This document shows, piece after piece, positions 42,765 through 50,369 of a stretch of DNA of 50,369 nt (within the stretch, counting starts at the first letter, position 1; each line of letters opens with the position of its first letter). Source of the DNA: Streptomycetaceae bacterium (GTDB lineage Bacteria > Actinomycetota > Actinomycetes > Streptomycetales > Streptomycetaceae); assembly GCA_019243445.1 (NCBI GenBank), contig JAFAUH010000219.1:1-50369 (forward strand), written 5' to 3'. The translations under genes were made by a program, and so were the position numbers. A model generated the notes under the pieces. It saw only the letters and a list, made by a program, of their open reading frames with translations. It was not told where the DNA came from and ran no database searches.

Positions 42765-44467
42765 CAGCGGCCGCCCTTGATGAAGGAGATGCCGGAGCCG
42801 GAGCCGCCCTTGCGCTGGTGGGGCACCTTCGGGCGGGCGGTCAGCCTCTTGACGTCGCGCCGCTTCCACAGGGGCTTGATGTGCGTGATGACCGGCGAGC
42901 ATCCGGCGAAGATGATCAGGCTCTCCTTCTTGCCGAGCTTGAAGATCTTGTGCGGCGGCATGACCTGCTTCTCCTCAGTGACCGTACTCACCGAGGATTC
43001 ACCGTTCTTGGTCGTGGTGGTCTTGCGCTTCTTCTCGTAGGTGCCGCACATGTCGCTGATTTCCTTGCGGACGTTCATGTCGCCGATGCCCCGCAGGAAG
43101 ATCCTCACGTTGGCATCGTCCCAGATCACCATGCCCTTCTTATCGCCCCAGACGTCGAGCAACTGCGAGCGGGACTGGACGACGATGACCAAGGTGATGC
43201 CCCGGCCACCGGAGTCCGGCATCCACTTGTCGACTGGCAGCGGGATGATGTTGGCGATCTCGTCCAGGGCCCACAGGCACGGCGGGTCCATACGACCGGA
43301 GCCGTTCCTGTTGCCCAGCTCAATCGCGACGGACCGCAGGTGGTCGGCAAACATCACGAACAGCGGCGCCACGACACTGCCCGGCTTGTCGGAGCCGATC
43401 ATGTAGAGGGAGCCCTGGTTGAGCAGGAAGGTCTCGGCGTCGAAGTGCTCGCCGGGGCCGGGCAGCACCGTGGCCGCCACCTTGGGGTTGGCCATCCAGC
43501 CCAGCGCATTGGACAACGTGTTGAAGATGCCGTCGCTTGTCCCCTGGTAGCCCTGCTGGCGCTGCTTGAGCAGCTCTGCCCAGTCGCTGGCGCCGGACAT
43601 GTTCAGGATGTTCGCGGCCGTGGAGTCGCCGCGGTTCTGCGACCAGCCGTAGACGTCCATCATGGATTTGCCGCCGAGGGCGGCCGCGTGCAGGAACCTC
43701 GACAGCACATCGCAGGCCGTCGACTTGAAGAACTCGTCGACGCCGGCGCCGGGGTCGCGGCGCGAGCCGTACAGCAGGTACGCGGCCCGCTGGATGGCCA
43801 CCTCGCGGTGCTCGCAGCCCTGGATCGGGTCCCAGCGGAAGGTGTTGAGCTGCTGTTGGCCGCTCAGGCCCAGCGGGTCCCAGACCCACACGGGGCCGAG
43901 CAGTTCGCGCAGGGCCTTGGTCGCCAGGTGGTCCACCACCTTCGACGACGTGTGCACGACGGCACCGGCCCACCGGTAGATCATCGAGTTGAGGATTTTG
44001 GACTTGCCCTGGCGGGAGGGGGCCAGGAGCAGGTAGTTCTGTTCCGGTGTGCCCCAGATTCCCACGGGCAGCCCGCCCGAGCGCAGGCTGCCCAGCGGCA
44101 CCGCGTAGTCCGTGGTGGGCACTTTCTTCTCGCGGCCGATCAGGCTCGGCCGGGTCTGCGGGATCTCCTTCCGGGCGTGACGGGCGCTCATCTCCTCGCG
44201 GATCTCGCGCTTGGAGGCGAACCCGGGCTTAGGCGCGTACGCGCCCCACACCCAGCCCGCGCCGGACATTGCCGCCAAGCCGACGACGCCCGCGACGATG
44301 CCCCCCGGCCCGTAGACGAAGTGCTGGAAGTCGTGCAGGTGGTTGATGATCGGCGGGTCGCCGGCACTGCTTCCGGACGCACCCGGAATGGCTGAACTGG
44401 CCATCGCCGCCCACCCCTTGGACACGGCGGCACCCGCGGTGTCCGTAGTCTGTGCAATGCGGGACAT
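42764..44467 (-). CDS. VirD4/TraG-type conjugative coupling protein
   Basis: A 567-residue ATPase. A hydrophobic stretch at about 50-77 (FVYGPGGIVAGVVGLAAMSG) anchors it in the membrane. Walker A is APSRQGKS (149-156). LWALDEIANIIPLP at about 385-398 is Walker B and the start of the TraM-recognition region typical of TraD/TraG. Such proteins link the relaxase-DNA complex to the type IV secretion channel. No other channel gene is seen here, so the rest may lie beyond the window. Confidence 0.9.
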   Translation of the reverse strand: MSRIAQTTDTAGAAVSKGWAAMASSAIPGASGSSAGDPPIINHLHDFQHFVYGPGGIVAGVVGLAAMSGAGWVWGAYAPKPGFASKREIREEMSARHARKEIPQTRPSLIGREKKVPTTDYAVPLGSLRSGGLPVGIWGTPEQNYLLLAPSRQGKSKILNSMIYRWAGAVVHTSSKVVDHLATKALRELLGPVWVWDPLGLSGQQQLNTFRWDPIQGCEHREVAIQRAAYLLYGSRRDPGAGVDEFFKSTACDVLSRFLHAAALGGKSMMDVYGWSQNRGDSTAANILNMSGASDWAELLKQRQQGYQGTSDGIFNTLSNALGWMANPKVAATVLPGPGEHFDAETFLLNQGSLYMIGSDKPGSVVAPLFVMFADHLRSVAIELGNRNGSGRMDPPCLWALDEIANIIPLPVDKWMPDSGGRGITLVIVVQSRSQLLDVWGDKKGMVIWDDANVRIFLRGIGDMNVRKEISDMCGTYEKKRKTTTTKNGESSVSTVTEEKQVMPPHKIFKLGKKESLIIFAGCSPVITHIKPLWKRRDVKRLTARPKVPHQRKGGSGSGISFIKGGR

Positions 44468-44743
44468 GAGACCTCTTCTCTCTTGCTCCGTAGCCCCCGG
44501 GTCAGGCGCTCTAATCGCCCCCGGGGGCGTTGTCGTATCTCGAAGCGGTGGCTGGATCAGCCACCGTACGTGGCAGGTAGGACAATCGGCCCGCGCGTTT
44601 TTGCTGGTAGGCCGCTGGGTGGAAAACCACGCGGGGCGCTCGGCGCGCGGTTCCTGCCCTTGGGGTTCGTCGATCTGCGTTGAGCAGAGTCTGCGGGACC
44701 GAACCTGTGGATAAGTTCCGCGCGCAACGGCACTGCTGAGCCG

Positions 44744-46936
44744 TCAGACCGGCTGATGCTGGCCGTTGATCGGACGGCTCTGCGCGGCATCAGCAGCCCG
44801 CTCGTGGCCGTTTGCGCGGTAGCCGCTCGGTTCCTGCCGCGCGCTGCTCGGCACCGCTCGGCGGTCTTCCGAGCGCGCGGTTTCACCGTCCGCCTGCCGC
44901 GCGGAGCCGTTGGCGATCATCCCGGCCCGGATCTTGGAGAACTCCAGGAGCCAGTTCCTCGCGTTGCCCTCCGAGATGCCGTACGCCGCGGCCAACTCCG
45001 ATGCGGTCGGCAGCTCCCGGCCCTCGGCCGCGGCCGCCAGGTACTTGTTCCAACCGGCCTGCTTCGCCTCGCTGCGGAAGGCCGGAGCCGCCGCGAGCGC
45101 GGCCACCTCCGCCTCACCGCCGAGCCGCTCGGCCAGCTGCGGCCGCAAGGACTCCAGCAACTGCTCCGCCTCGGCCGCCTCGGCCCGCGTACGGGCCGCC
45201 GCCTCGGACGCCCGGCGCTGATTCTCCTCGGCCTGGCGCCGCAGCTCAGCAGCCCTTTCGGCCGCCGCCGTGTGCTCCTCGGCCTTTCGCTGCGCGTCCG
45301 TCAGAGCGGACCGCAGACGCTCGACCTCACCGGCGGCCTTGTGCGCCTCATTCACGGAGGACCGGGCGGCATCCTCAGCCGCCGTCCGTTCGTTGACCAG
45401 GCTCCGCAACTGCTCTCGGATGGAGGTGACCTCCGCCTCGGCCGCATTGCGCCGCGATGCCGTCGTCGCGATCTCGTCCTGTACCCGGGCCAGTTCCTCG
45501 GCCGCATCGGCGAGCTTCTTCTGCTCCTCCTCGGCCCTCTCGGCGAGCTGAGCAACATTCCGGGACTCTTCGGTCATTTCGGATTCCGCGCGCTTCCGAG
45601 CGGCTTCGGCAGCCTGCCGAGCGGCTTCCGCGCGGGACTTCTCCTTCCTGGCCGACTCGGCCTCGACGCGTGCCGTGGCAAGAGCAGCCTCGGCTTCGGC
45701 CCGAGCGGCTTCCGCGCGCTGCTTGGCCTCGACTGCCGCGCGTTTTTCTTCTTCCGCGCGCTGCCGCGCAGCCTCGGCTTCGGCCCGAGCGGCTTCCGCG
45801 CGCTCGGCTTCCTCTTCCGATTCCGCCGCGCGTTCGGCCGCCTCGATCCTCTTCGCCGCGGGCATGATGGCCACCCGCTCCATGAGGTCGGTCACCTCCA
45901 GCGGGTCCTCGAAGTTGACCGTGGCGACGTCGTCCACCTGCGTCCAGCCGCCCAGACTGCGCAGTACGGCCAGTGCCTGGCTGCTGTCCACGGCGAAGTC
46001 GGAGCGGTCCATGGAGCGGGTGGCGCTCTTGCGCGCCTTCTCCAGTTCGGCAACCGCGCGGCTCATATCCCGGCGCTTGGCCTGCTTGCCCTCGATCAGC
46101 TTGGCGTGCCGCTCCAGCAGCGTGCGCAGCCGGAACAGCCGACGGCCCGCTTTCTTCGCGAGCGCCGCACGGATCAGCTGGCCGTTCTTGCTGTTCGGGT
46201 CCAAGTCCAAGCCCGCGAACAGCGCGGCCCAGCCCTTCTCCCACAGCATCGACGCGAGCTTGACGGGGCCGGCCTTGTCCTGGGCCGCCGCCTCGGTGCC
46301 GCGCATCCGGGAGCGGAACTCCAGCTCGATGACCCAGGCCGCCGTCACCGGCATGACCGCCAGGAAGGGGGCCGCGGTCGCATTGGGGGCGTGAACCCAG
46401 TTCGCCGCCGCCGAGACGAGCACCAGGGACCAGGCCGTGTTGTGCATGAGCCGCAGCTGCGGAGTCCATCCCAGCTTGGGGTTCGCCCGGCGGTAGAGCA
46501 GGGTGAACAAGGTCAGCTCGGTGAGGTCGAACATCGCCAGGAAACCGACCGCGAAGGGCTCCGGGAGCCCAGCCTGCTGGCGGGCGAAGCCCCACATGCC
46601 GTACAGCGAGACGGACATGCCGCCCAGCGCCATCACGATCAGCCGCAGACCCAGGCCGTCCTCCTCGGGTACCTCGGTCCCCTCGGCCTTGGCCTTGTCC
46701 TGCTCGGCCTGACGCCGCTTGCGAGCCCGTTCAGACGCCCGCCACAGCCCGCGGCCGCCGAAGTACGCCATGCCGAGCAGCACCAGGAGCACGGCGCCGG
46801 CGGTGACGGTCAGCACCCAGGCAGGCGTGCCGGACACCGCCCGGTCAAGAGTGGACGACCAGTCAAGTTGCTGACTAGTTCCTGCCGTTACTGACCAGGA
46901 CGGATGCGTTCCGGCCGTACTCTGGGACAGACGCAT
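44744..46936 (-). CDS. Membrane protein with coiled-coil middle and C-terminal HTH
   Basis: A 730-residue protein. The ATG at 46934-46936 is chosen because GGAGG lies 7 nt before it. About five membrane spans occupy residues 38-210 (TPAWVLTVTAGAVLLVLLGM, FLAMFDLTELTLFTLLY, among others), an arrangement like DUF2637/Spd-type transfer proteins. A long Ala/Glu/Arg coiled coil runs about 340-640. Near the end PTASELAAAYGISEGNARNW is a helix-turn-helix. A membrane-anchored DNA-binding protein that positions the plasmid during transfer is a fair guess. Confidence 0.75.
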   Translation of the reverse strand: MRLSQSTAGTHPSWSVTAGTSQQLDWSSTLDRAVSGTPAWVLTVTAGAVLLVLLGMAYFGGRGLWRASERARKRRQAEQDKAKAEGTEVPEEDGLGLRLIVMALGGMSVSLYGMWGFARQQAGLPEPFAVGFLAMFDLTELTLFTLLYRRANPKLGWTPQLRLMHNTAWSLVLVSAAANWVHAPNATAAPFLAVMPVTAAWVIELEFRSRMRGTEAAAQDKAGPVKLASMLWEKGWAALFAGLDLDPNSKNGQLIRAALAKKAGRRLFRLRTLLERHAKLIEGKQAKRRDMSRAVAELEKARKSATRSMDRSDFAVDSSQALAVLRSLGGWTQVDDVATVNFEDPLEVTDLMERVAIMPAAKRIEAAERAAESEEEAERAEAARAEAEAARQRAEEEKRAAVEAKQRAEAARAEAEAALATARVEAESARKEKSRAEAARQAAEAARKRAESEMTEESRNVAQLAERAEEEQKKLADAAEELARVQDEIATTASRRNAAEAEVTSIREQLRSLVNERTAAEDAARSSVNEAHKAAGEVERLRSALTDAQRKAEEHTAAAERAAELRRQAEENQRRASEAAARTRAEAAEAEQLLESLRPQLAERLGGEAEVAALAAAPAFRSEAKQAGWNKYLAAAAEGRELPTASELAAAYGISEGNARNWLLEFSKIRAGMIANGSARQADGETARSEDRRAVPSSARQEPSGYRANGHERAADAAQSRPINGQHQPV

Positions 46937-47008
46937 GTAGACCTCCATATCTGCGCGTCAATCCGGCCTCGGCGGTGCCCTACACCGCTGGGGCCTCTTT
47001 CTTTCGGG

Positions 47009-47227
47009 TCAGGCGTGTCGGTTACGCAGGAACTCGTCGAGTGCCTCGTCGAGCAGGTCCTGCAGGGACTTGTCGTGTTGGGCCGCGTAGATCTTCATAC
47101 GCCGTCGCACGGACACTCGGACCCGACCGCTGATGAGGACCCTGTCCTCTGCCTCGGGCGCCGATTTCTCCTGCTCATCGGGCACTTCGCCTCTCCTCGT
47201 TGGTGGTTCCAGTACTTGGAGCCCCAT
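47009..47227 (-). CDS. Ribbon-helix-helix protein (ParG/CopG-like)
   Basis: A 72-residue protein with a flexible acidic N-terminus and SGRVRVSVRRRMKIYAAQHD, then KSLQDLLDEALDEFL, the strand-helix-helix of ParG/CopG-type regulators. AGGAGG lies before the ATG. A perfect 20-bp palindrome upstream (47289-47308) is a natural target. Confidence 0.8.
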   Translation of the reverse strand: MGLQVLEPPTRRGEVPDEQEKSAPEAEDRVLISGRVRVSVRRRMKIYAAQHDKSLQDLLDEALDEFLRNRHA

Positions 47228-47288
47228 ATTCCCCTCCTGTTGTTGGCCTGCATGCAGCTTACAGTAAACAAGCTACCAAGTCATCAAC

Positions 47289-47308
47289 CTACGTTGTTGA
47301 CAACGTAG
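47289..47308. promoter_or_regulatory. 20-bp palindrome between divergent genes
   Basis: CTACGTTGT-TG-ACAACGTAG is a perfect 9-bp dyad that contains TTGACA on the + strand. It lies 62 bp upstream of the RHH gene and 130 bp before the rightward operon, so it could control both. Confidence 0.65.
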
Positions 47309-47437
47309 CTCCGATGAGGCTTACTGGAATAGCGAGAGGGCCGGAAGTTCCAGCTCCCGACCCTCTCCGACCGGCCAGAGTTCCAGCTCCGAACCGGTCA
47401 TGGAAACCCCTGCCGTTCTCACCGAGAGGGATCTCCC

Positions 47438-47701
47438 ATGCGTCATCTTCCCAGGCACCGCCGTGCCCTGACCATGAAGGTCAACCAGGACCCCACCCCC
47501 GAGCCGACCCGGTTCGACCCGCCCGCCTGTTGCGGCGGCTTCAAGGCCGTGACGGTCCGCGCCGGCACCCGTCTGGTCACTGTCCACTGCTGGGAGTGCG
47601 TCCCCTCCCCTGCCGCCGGGGTCATCGACGACATCGAGCGCGAGGACGACGAGCAGGGCTACGAGACCGAGAACGCGGTGTGCCGGGGGTGGGCCGCGTG
47701 A
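47438..47701 (+). CDS. Small Cys-containing protein, first gene of the right-end operon
   Basis: An 87-residue protein with CCGGFKAVTV and CWEC, so a possible zinc site, and an acidic end. GAGAGGGAT lies ahead of the ATG; an ATG 36 nt later (MKVNQDP) is the alternative. It overlaps the next gene by 4 bp. Function unknown. Confidence 0.6.
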   Translation: MRHLPRHRRALTMKVNQDPTPEPTRFDPPACCGGFKAVTVRAGTRLVTVHCWECVPSPAAGVIDDIEREDDEQGYETENAVCRGWAA

Positions 47702-47814
47702 GCTCCTGCGGACACCCCCCGCGTCTGGTGACTGTCAACCACATCGGCGCGGACGGCAAGCGCTACCAGTCCGTTCGTCACGAGCCGTGCAACTGCGGGG
47801 GCGGGGGCAAGTGA
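47698..47814 (+). CDS. 38-residue Cys-rich microprotein
   Basis: The GTG overlaps the previous stop. The peptide MSSCGHPPRLVTVNHIGADG continues to a CNCGGGGK end, and its three Cys and several His could bind a metal. The overlap at both ends (GTGA, then TGATG) argues that it is a real gene. Function unknown. Confidence 0.55.
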   Translation: MSSCGHPPRLVTVNHIGADGKRYQSVRHEPCNCGGGGK

Positions 47815-48161
47815 TGAATCCGATCCGTACCGTCCGGGCATGGTGTGACGAGGTCCTCGGCGTCCTCTGCGTGATCGAGGATGTCCGGTCCACCGTCCGC
47901 AGCCGCCGCGCCGTCAGGACCCAGAACCGGCAGCTCGATGCCGCCGAGCGGACCGCCGTGCTCAGGAAGGCCCGCCAGGGCTGCACCCACACGCCGCCGT
48001 GCCCGCCGACCTCCGCTCCGGACCGGACGAAGGCCGTCGAGATCTACGCCGACGACGCCTGTGTCTACCTGTGCAACGGGCTCGTCCTGTCCTCCATCAA
48101 GGCCCCGGACTCCCCGTCCGGCCTCCACACCCCGATGCCGGAGAAGGAGAGCACGCCGTGA
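47814..48161 (+). CDS. Protein of unknown function
   Basis: A 115-residue protein starting MNPIRTVRAWCDEVLGVL. It has a basic helical middle (VRSTVRSRRAVRTQNRQLDA) and CTHTPPCPP, followed by a beta-like part. It overlaps its neighbours by 1 and 4 bp. No family recognised. Confidence 0.6.
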   Translation: MNPIRTVRAWCDEVLGVLCVIEDVRSTVRSRRAVRTQNRQLDAAERTAVLRKARQGCTHTPPCPPTSAPDRTKAVEIYADDACVYLCNGLVLSSIKAPDSPSGLHTPMPEKESTP

Positions 48162-48475
48162 CGTACGACGACCGTATCCGGGCGACCGCCATCATCGCCC
48201 TGCTCGCGGCCCTGCTCGCGGCCCTCCTCGGCGCGCTGTGGGCCCTGCAGCACGGGCTGGCCCCGGAGTCCATCGCGTGGGCCGCCGGGCTCGCCTACGG
48301 GGCCGTGGGCGTCCTGATGGCCTCGGCCCTGCGTGCGCCGCTCGGCGCCGCGGTGGTCACCAGCATCAAATACGCCGGATTCACCGTCGCGTTCAGCGTG
48401 TGGATCGCCGTGGCCGGTACCTACGCCGCGCTGCAGCTGCTGCTCGGCCGTGCCCCGAAGGGGGTGTTCGCGTGA
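48158..48475 (+). CDS. Small membrane protein (about three spans)
   Basis: A 105-residue protein with hydrophobic spans at about 8-28 (ATAIIALLAALLAALLGALW), 38-58 and 70-95. Both ends overlap neighbouring genes by 4 bp. It resembles the small Spd-like membrane proteins encoded next to streptomycete transfer genes in size and layout only. Confidence 0.65.
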   Translation: MTYDDRIRATAIIALLAALLAALLGALWALQHGLAPESIAWAAGLAYGAVGVLMASALRAPLGAAVVTSIKYAGFTVAFSVWIAVAGTYAALQLLLGRAPKGVFA

Positions 48476-48813
48476 TCAGTCTCGCTGACCTTCTGGGCGG
48501 AGAAGTCGCCGCCGCCCAGTGGACGAACGCCCGCGTGCACCGGCTAGTCATCTGGGACCGGATCGACCCCAACGTCGCGCTCGACCTGGTCGAGCACGCC
48601 ATCGCCGAGCATGACCCGGCGATCCTCGCGGAGCCCGGCCAGGTGTGGACCCGGCGGGCCGAGGCCGACCCGGAGCTGCCCGCCGCCCTGTACCTGACGC
48701 ACTGGCTCGACCGCGAGCACCTGGTCGCCGAGGACAGAGGCCCGACCGGCACGGGCGTGATCCCGCTCGTTGCGCTGTTCTCGTACGAACTCGACTGCTG
48801 GAAGCGCTCATGA
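48472..48813 (+). CDS. Protein of unknown function
   Basis: A 113-residue soluble protein from a GTG. It reads ISLADLLGGEVAAAQWTNAR, then an acidic helical region and a hydrophobic end (GVIPLVALFSYELDCW). Coupled by 4-bp overlaps on both sides. Confidence 0.6.
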   Translation: MISLADLLGGEVAAAQWTNARVHRLVIWDRIDPNVALDLVEHAIAEHDPAILAEPGQVWTRRAEADPELPAALYLTHWLDREHLVAEDRGPTGTGVIPLVALFSYELDCWKRS

Positions 48814-48980
48814 AGGGCCGCCAGATGCGCCAGCCCTTCTCCGAGGAGATGGCCGGAGGCCGCCAGATGCGGCTGTTCGACGAAGAGACCGGGCCCGCCA
48901 TCACGGCGGGCCCGGCCCCGGGCTCCGACCAACTGCCCACCACCGACACCGATACGTTCCGGACGGAGCCTCAGCCGTGA
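48810..48980 (+). CDS. 56-residue protein with duplicated GRQMR motif
   Basis: The N-terminus repeats a unit: KGRQMRQPFSEEM then GGRQMRLFDEET. A disordered Pro/Thr-rich end follows. Coupled by 4-bp overlaps. The motif could be a short protein-binding peptide; function unknown. Confidence 0.55.
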   Translation: MKGRQMRQPFSEEMAGGRQMRLFDEETGPAITAGPAPGSDQLPTTDTDTFRTEPQP

Positions 48981-49639
48981 CAATCCCCGGCCACCTGCCC
49001 ACCTGGTACGACCAGCACCTGCCCGTGCCGCCGCCGCAGGTCCACCACACCGGCGCCACCTTGCTGTTCGCCTACTCCGGGCGTGTGGTGCCCGTCATCA
49101 CAACCTCTACCGCCCTGGCCCTGGCCCGGATCTGGCACACACAGGGAGCCGCCCACAGCGTCGGCGACATGGCGCTGATGGTGGCCCTGTCCGGTGGAGC
49201 GTTCGCGGCCGCGTGCGTCTCCGCCGCCAACCGCCACGGCGATGCGGTCACCACCGCGATGGCGTTCACCGCGTGTGGAGCGTTCGCCCTGATCGGTCCG
49301 GCCGCTTACACCGAATCGTGGGCACTGGCCGCGCTGATCTGGTGCGTTGCCACGGTGCTGGTGTACCTCACCTCAGCCCGGCACTGGCGAGCCGCCAGAG
49401 CCGCCCGCGAGGAACGCGAGCACGAGCTGGCGCTCGCCCGCCTCGACAGCGTCACCCGGATCACCGGAGCCGCGATCGAGCGCGACACCAAGGCCCACGC
49501 CCTGGCATACGGCCTGATGTTCGCCCAAGCCGTCGAGGACCGGCGCCGACTCGACCCGACCACCTACGACCCGGCCGCCCTGCAGAAGGCCGGCCTGCCC
49601 GAACTCCCTGGCAACGCGAAGGAGATTCCGCAGCCATGA
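48977..49639 (+). CDS. Membrane protein with helical cytoplasmic tail
   Basis: A 220-residue protein. Four hydrophobic spans lie between about 38 and 130 (including VVPVITTSTALALARIW, MALMVALSGGAFAAACVSAA, WALAALIWCVATVLVYL). A charged helix follows (ARAAREEREHELALARLDSV). It fits a transfer- or spread-associated membrane protein by context. Confidence 0.65.
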   Translation: MTIPGHLPTWYDQHLPVPPPQVHHTGATLLFAYSGRVVPVITTSTALALARIWHTQGAAHSVGDMALMVALSGGAFAAACVSAANRHGDAVTTAMAFTACGAFALIGPAAYTESWALAALIWCVATVLVYLTSARHWRAARAAREEREHELALARLDSVTRITGAAIERDTKAHALAYGLMFAQAVEDRRRLDPTTYDPAALQKAGLPELPGNAKEIPQP

Positions 49640-50196
49640 CCACTGATGACCCGTGGGCCACCGTGCCGCTCGCCCCGCAGCTGACGCCCTGGCAGGAGTA
49701 CGAGCGCACGCTCACCGCCGCCGGGTATGGCCCCGAGGACCGCCGCCGCTACATCGCCGAGTCCGCAGACCCCGAGTACGCCGAGTGCGAGTGGGACAAC
49801 AACCTCATCCCGGCCGCCGAGGCCGCCGGCATCATCCCCGAACCGCCCCAGCCGGAGCCCACCCTCGACGAGCTCGTGCACCACTGTGCCCAGAGGGCAG
49901 CTCACCGCGAGTTCTTCGAGGCGAACCCGGCGTACAGCCCGTTCGACCGCGACATGACGCTCGCCGAGAAAGAGCGGTGCGACTGGCGGACCGACGAGCT
50001 CGTCCGCGACCGCGGCGAGGCCCTGGCGGAGTTCCTCCGCACCGTGGACCGGCCCCAGTGGCGCGAGAACGACCCTGCCGCCCAGAAGGCATCCGCCGCG
50101 TACGAGCGGCAGATCTTCAACCTGCTCGCGGCGGAGCCGAAGGACGTTGCCGCTCGCTACACCCACCCTGCCGAGACCGAGGAGAACAACAAGTGA
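49636..50196 (+). CDS. Acidic protein of unknown function
   Basis: A 186-residue protein starting MTTDDPWATVPLAPQLTPWQ. It is helical, with many Glu, Asp and Arg and no motif I recognise. It is coupled at both ends by 4-bp overlaps. Confidence 0.6.
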   Translation: MTTDDPWATVPLAPQLTPWQEYERTLTAAGYGPEDRRRYIAESADPEYAECEWDNNLIPAAEAAGIIPEPPQPEPTLDELVHHCAQRAAHREFFEANPAYSPFDRDMTLAEKERCDWRTDELVRDRGEALAEFLRTVDRPQWRENDPAAQKASAAYERQIFNLLAAEPKDVAARYTHPAETEENNK

Positions 50197-50369
50197 TCCA
50201 CGTCATCACCCGCTCGACGAAACGGTATTACGAGGCCAAGGTCGAGGAGGCCGGGAAGGTCCCCGGGCTGGAGTACCAGCTGCAGGAGGCCCAAGAAGAC
50301 GTGGCGATGTGGCAGGCCCAGTCCGAGGACTACCAGAAGCAGCGCGACGAGGAGCGCGAGCGGACCGAC
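50193..50369 (+). CDS. N-terminal part of a coiled-coil protein (partial)
   Basis: The GTG overlaps the previous stop and the frame runs off the window after 59 codons. From residue 15 on it is charged helix (AKVEEAGKVPGLEYQLQEAQ), the start of a coiled coil. Confidence 0.6.
   Translation, partial: MIHVITRSTKRYYEAKVEEAGKVPGLEYQLQEAQEDVAMWQAQSEDYQKQRDEERERTD

Overview
The window is about 70% GC, with dense short gene spacing, GTG/TTG starts, many 4-bp stop/start overlaps, and ParA/ParB, MobF relaxase and VirD4-type genes. This points to a large conjugative plasmid, or a plasmid-derived element, of a Streptomyces-like actinomycete. I see no rRNA, no CRISPR array and no intact tRNA.

Backbone, left part (1-17.8 kb). 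A ParA/ParB-like partition pair, a small coupled gene and a zinc-finger/DnaQ-like exonuclease form a leftward block. It is followed by a putative autoregulated gene whose two ends carry the same 14-bp dyad. Next come an XRE regulator coupled to a small flavoprotein, several plasmid genes of unknown function, a possible replication protein, a Phd/YefM-type antitoxin with a TGTACA operator, a pRiA4b ORF-3-like protein, a tyrosine recombinase and zinc-finger proteins.

Transposon (17859-31986). A complete 14.1-kb Tn3-family transposon is inserted in the backbone. It has 41-bp perfect terminal inverted repeats and a 5-bp target duplication (TTCTA). A full-length tnpA lies at the left end and a serine resolvase tnpR lies at the right end. 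Between them, all on the + strand, is a compact RiPP-like biosynthetic cluster: a 58-residue Cys-free precursor, a hairpin, two paralogous JmjC/cupin-type Fe(II)/2-oxoglutarate oxygenases, a YcaO, a TfuA, an S9 prolyl-oligopeptidase-type peptidase, an AAC(3)-family N-acetyltransferase, a GNAT acetyltransferase and an MFS exporter. YcaO plus TfuA, with no E1-like or dehydrogenase partner and no Cys in the precursor, suggests backbone thioamidation. The oxygenases suggest side-chain hydroxylation. The peptidase could release the product, the acetyltransferases could mature or detoxify it, and the MFS protein could export it. This self-mobile RiPP cluster is the main discovery candidate.

Backbone, right part (32-50.4 kb). 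A promoter packed with CATTGCAT-type repeats precedes a coiled-coil protein operon. Then come an HNH protein, a SprT-like zinc-metalloprotease-like protein, a pyrimidine-rich leader that may contain oriT, and a 1718-residue MobF relaxase-helicase with C-terminal repeats. A convergent leftward block carries a coiled-coil protein, a VirD4-type coupling protein and a membrane/coiled-coil/HTH protein. The window ends in a tightly coupled rightward operon of small soluble and membrane proteins, cut off at the edge. Several palindromes shared between distant backbone promoters suggest a plasmid-wide regulatory circuit.
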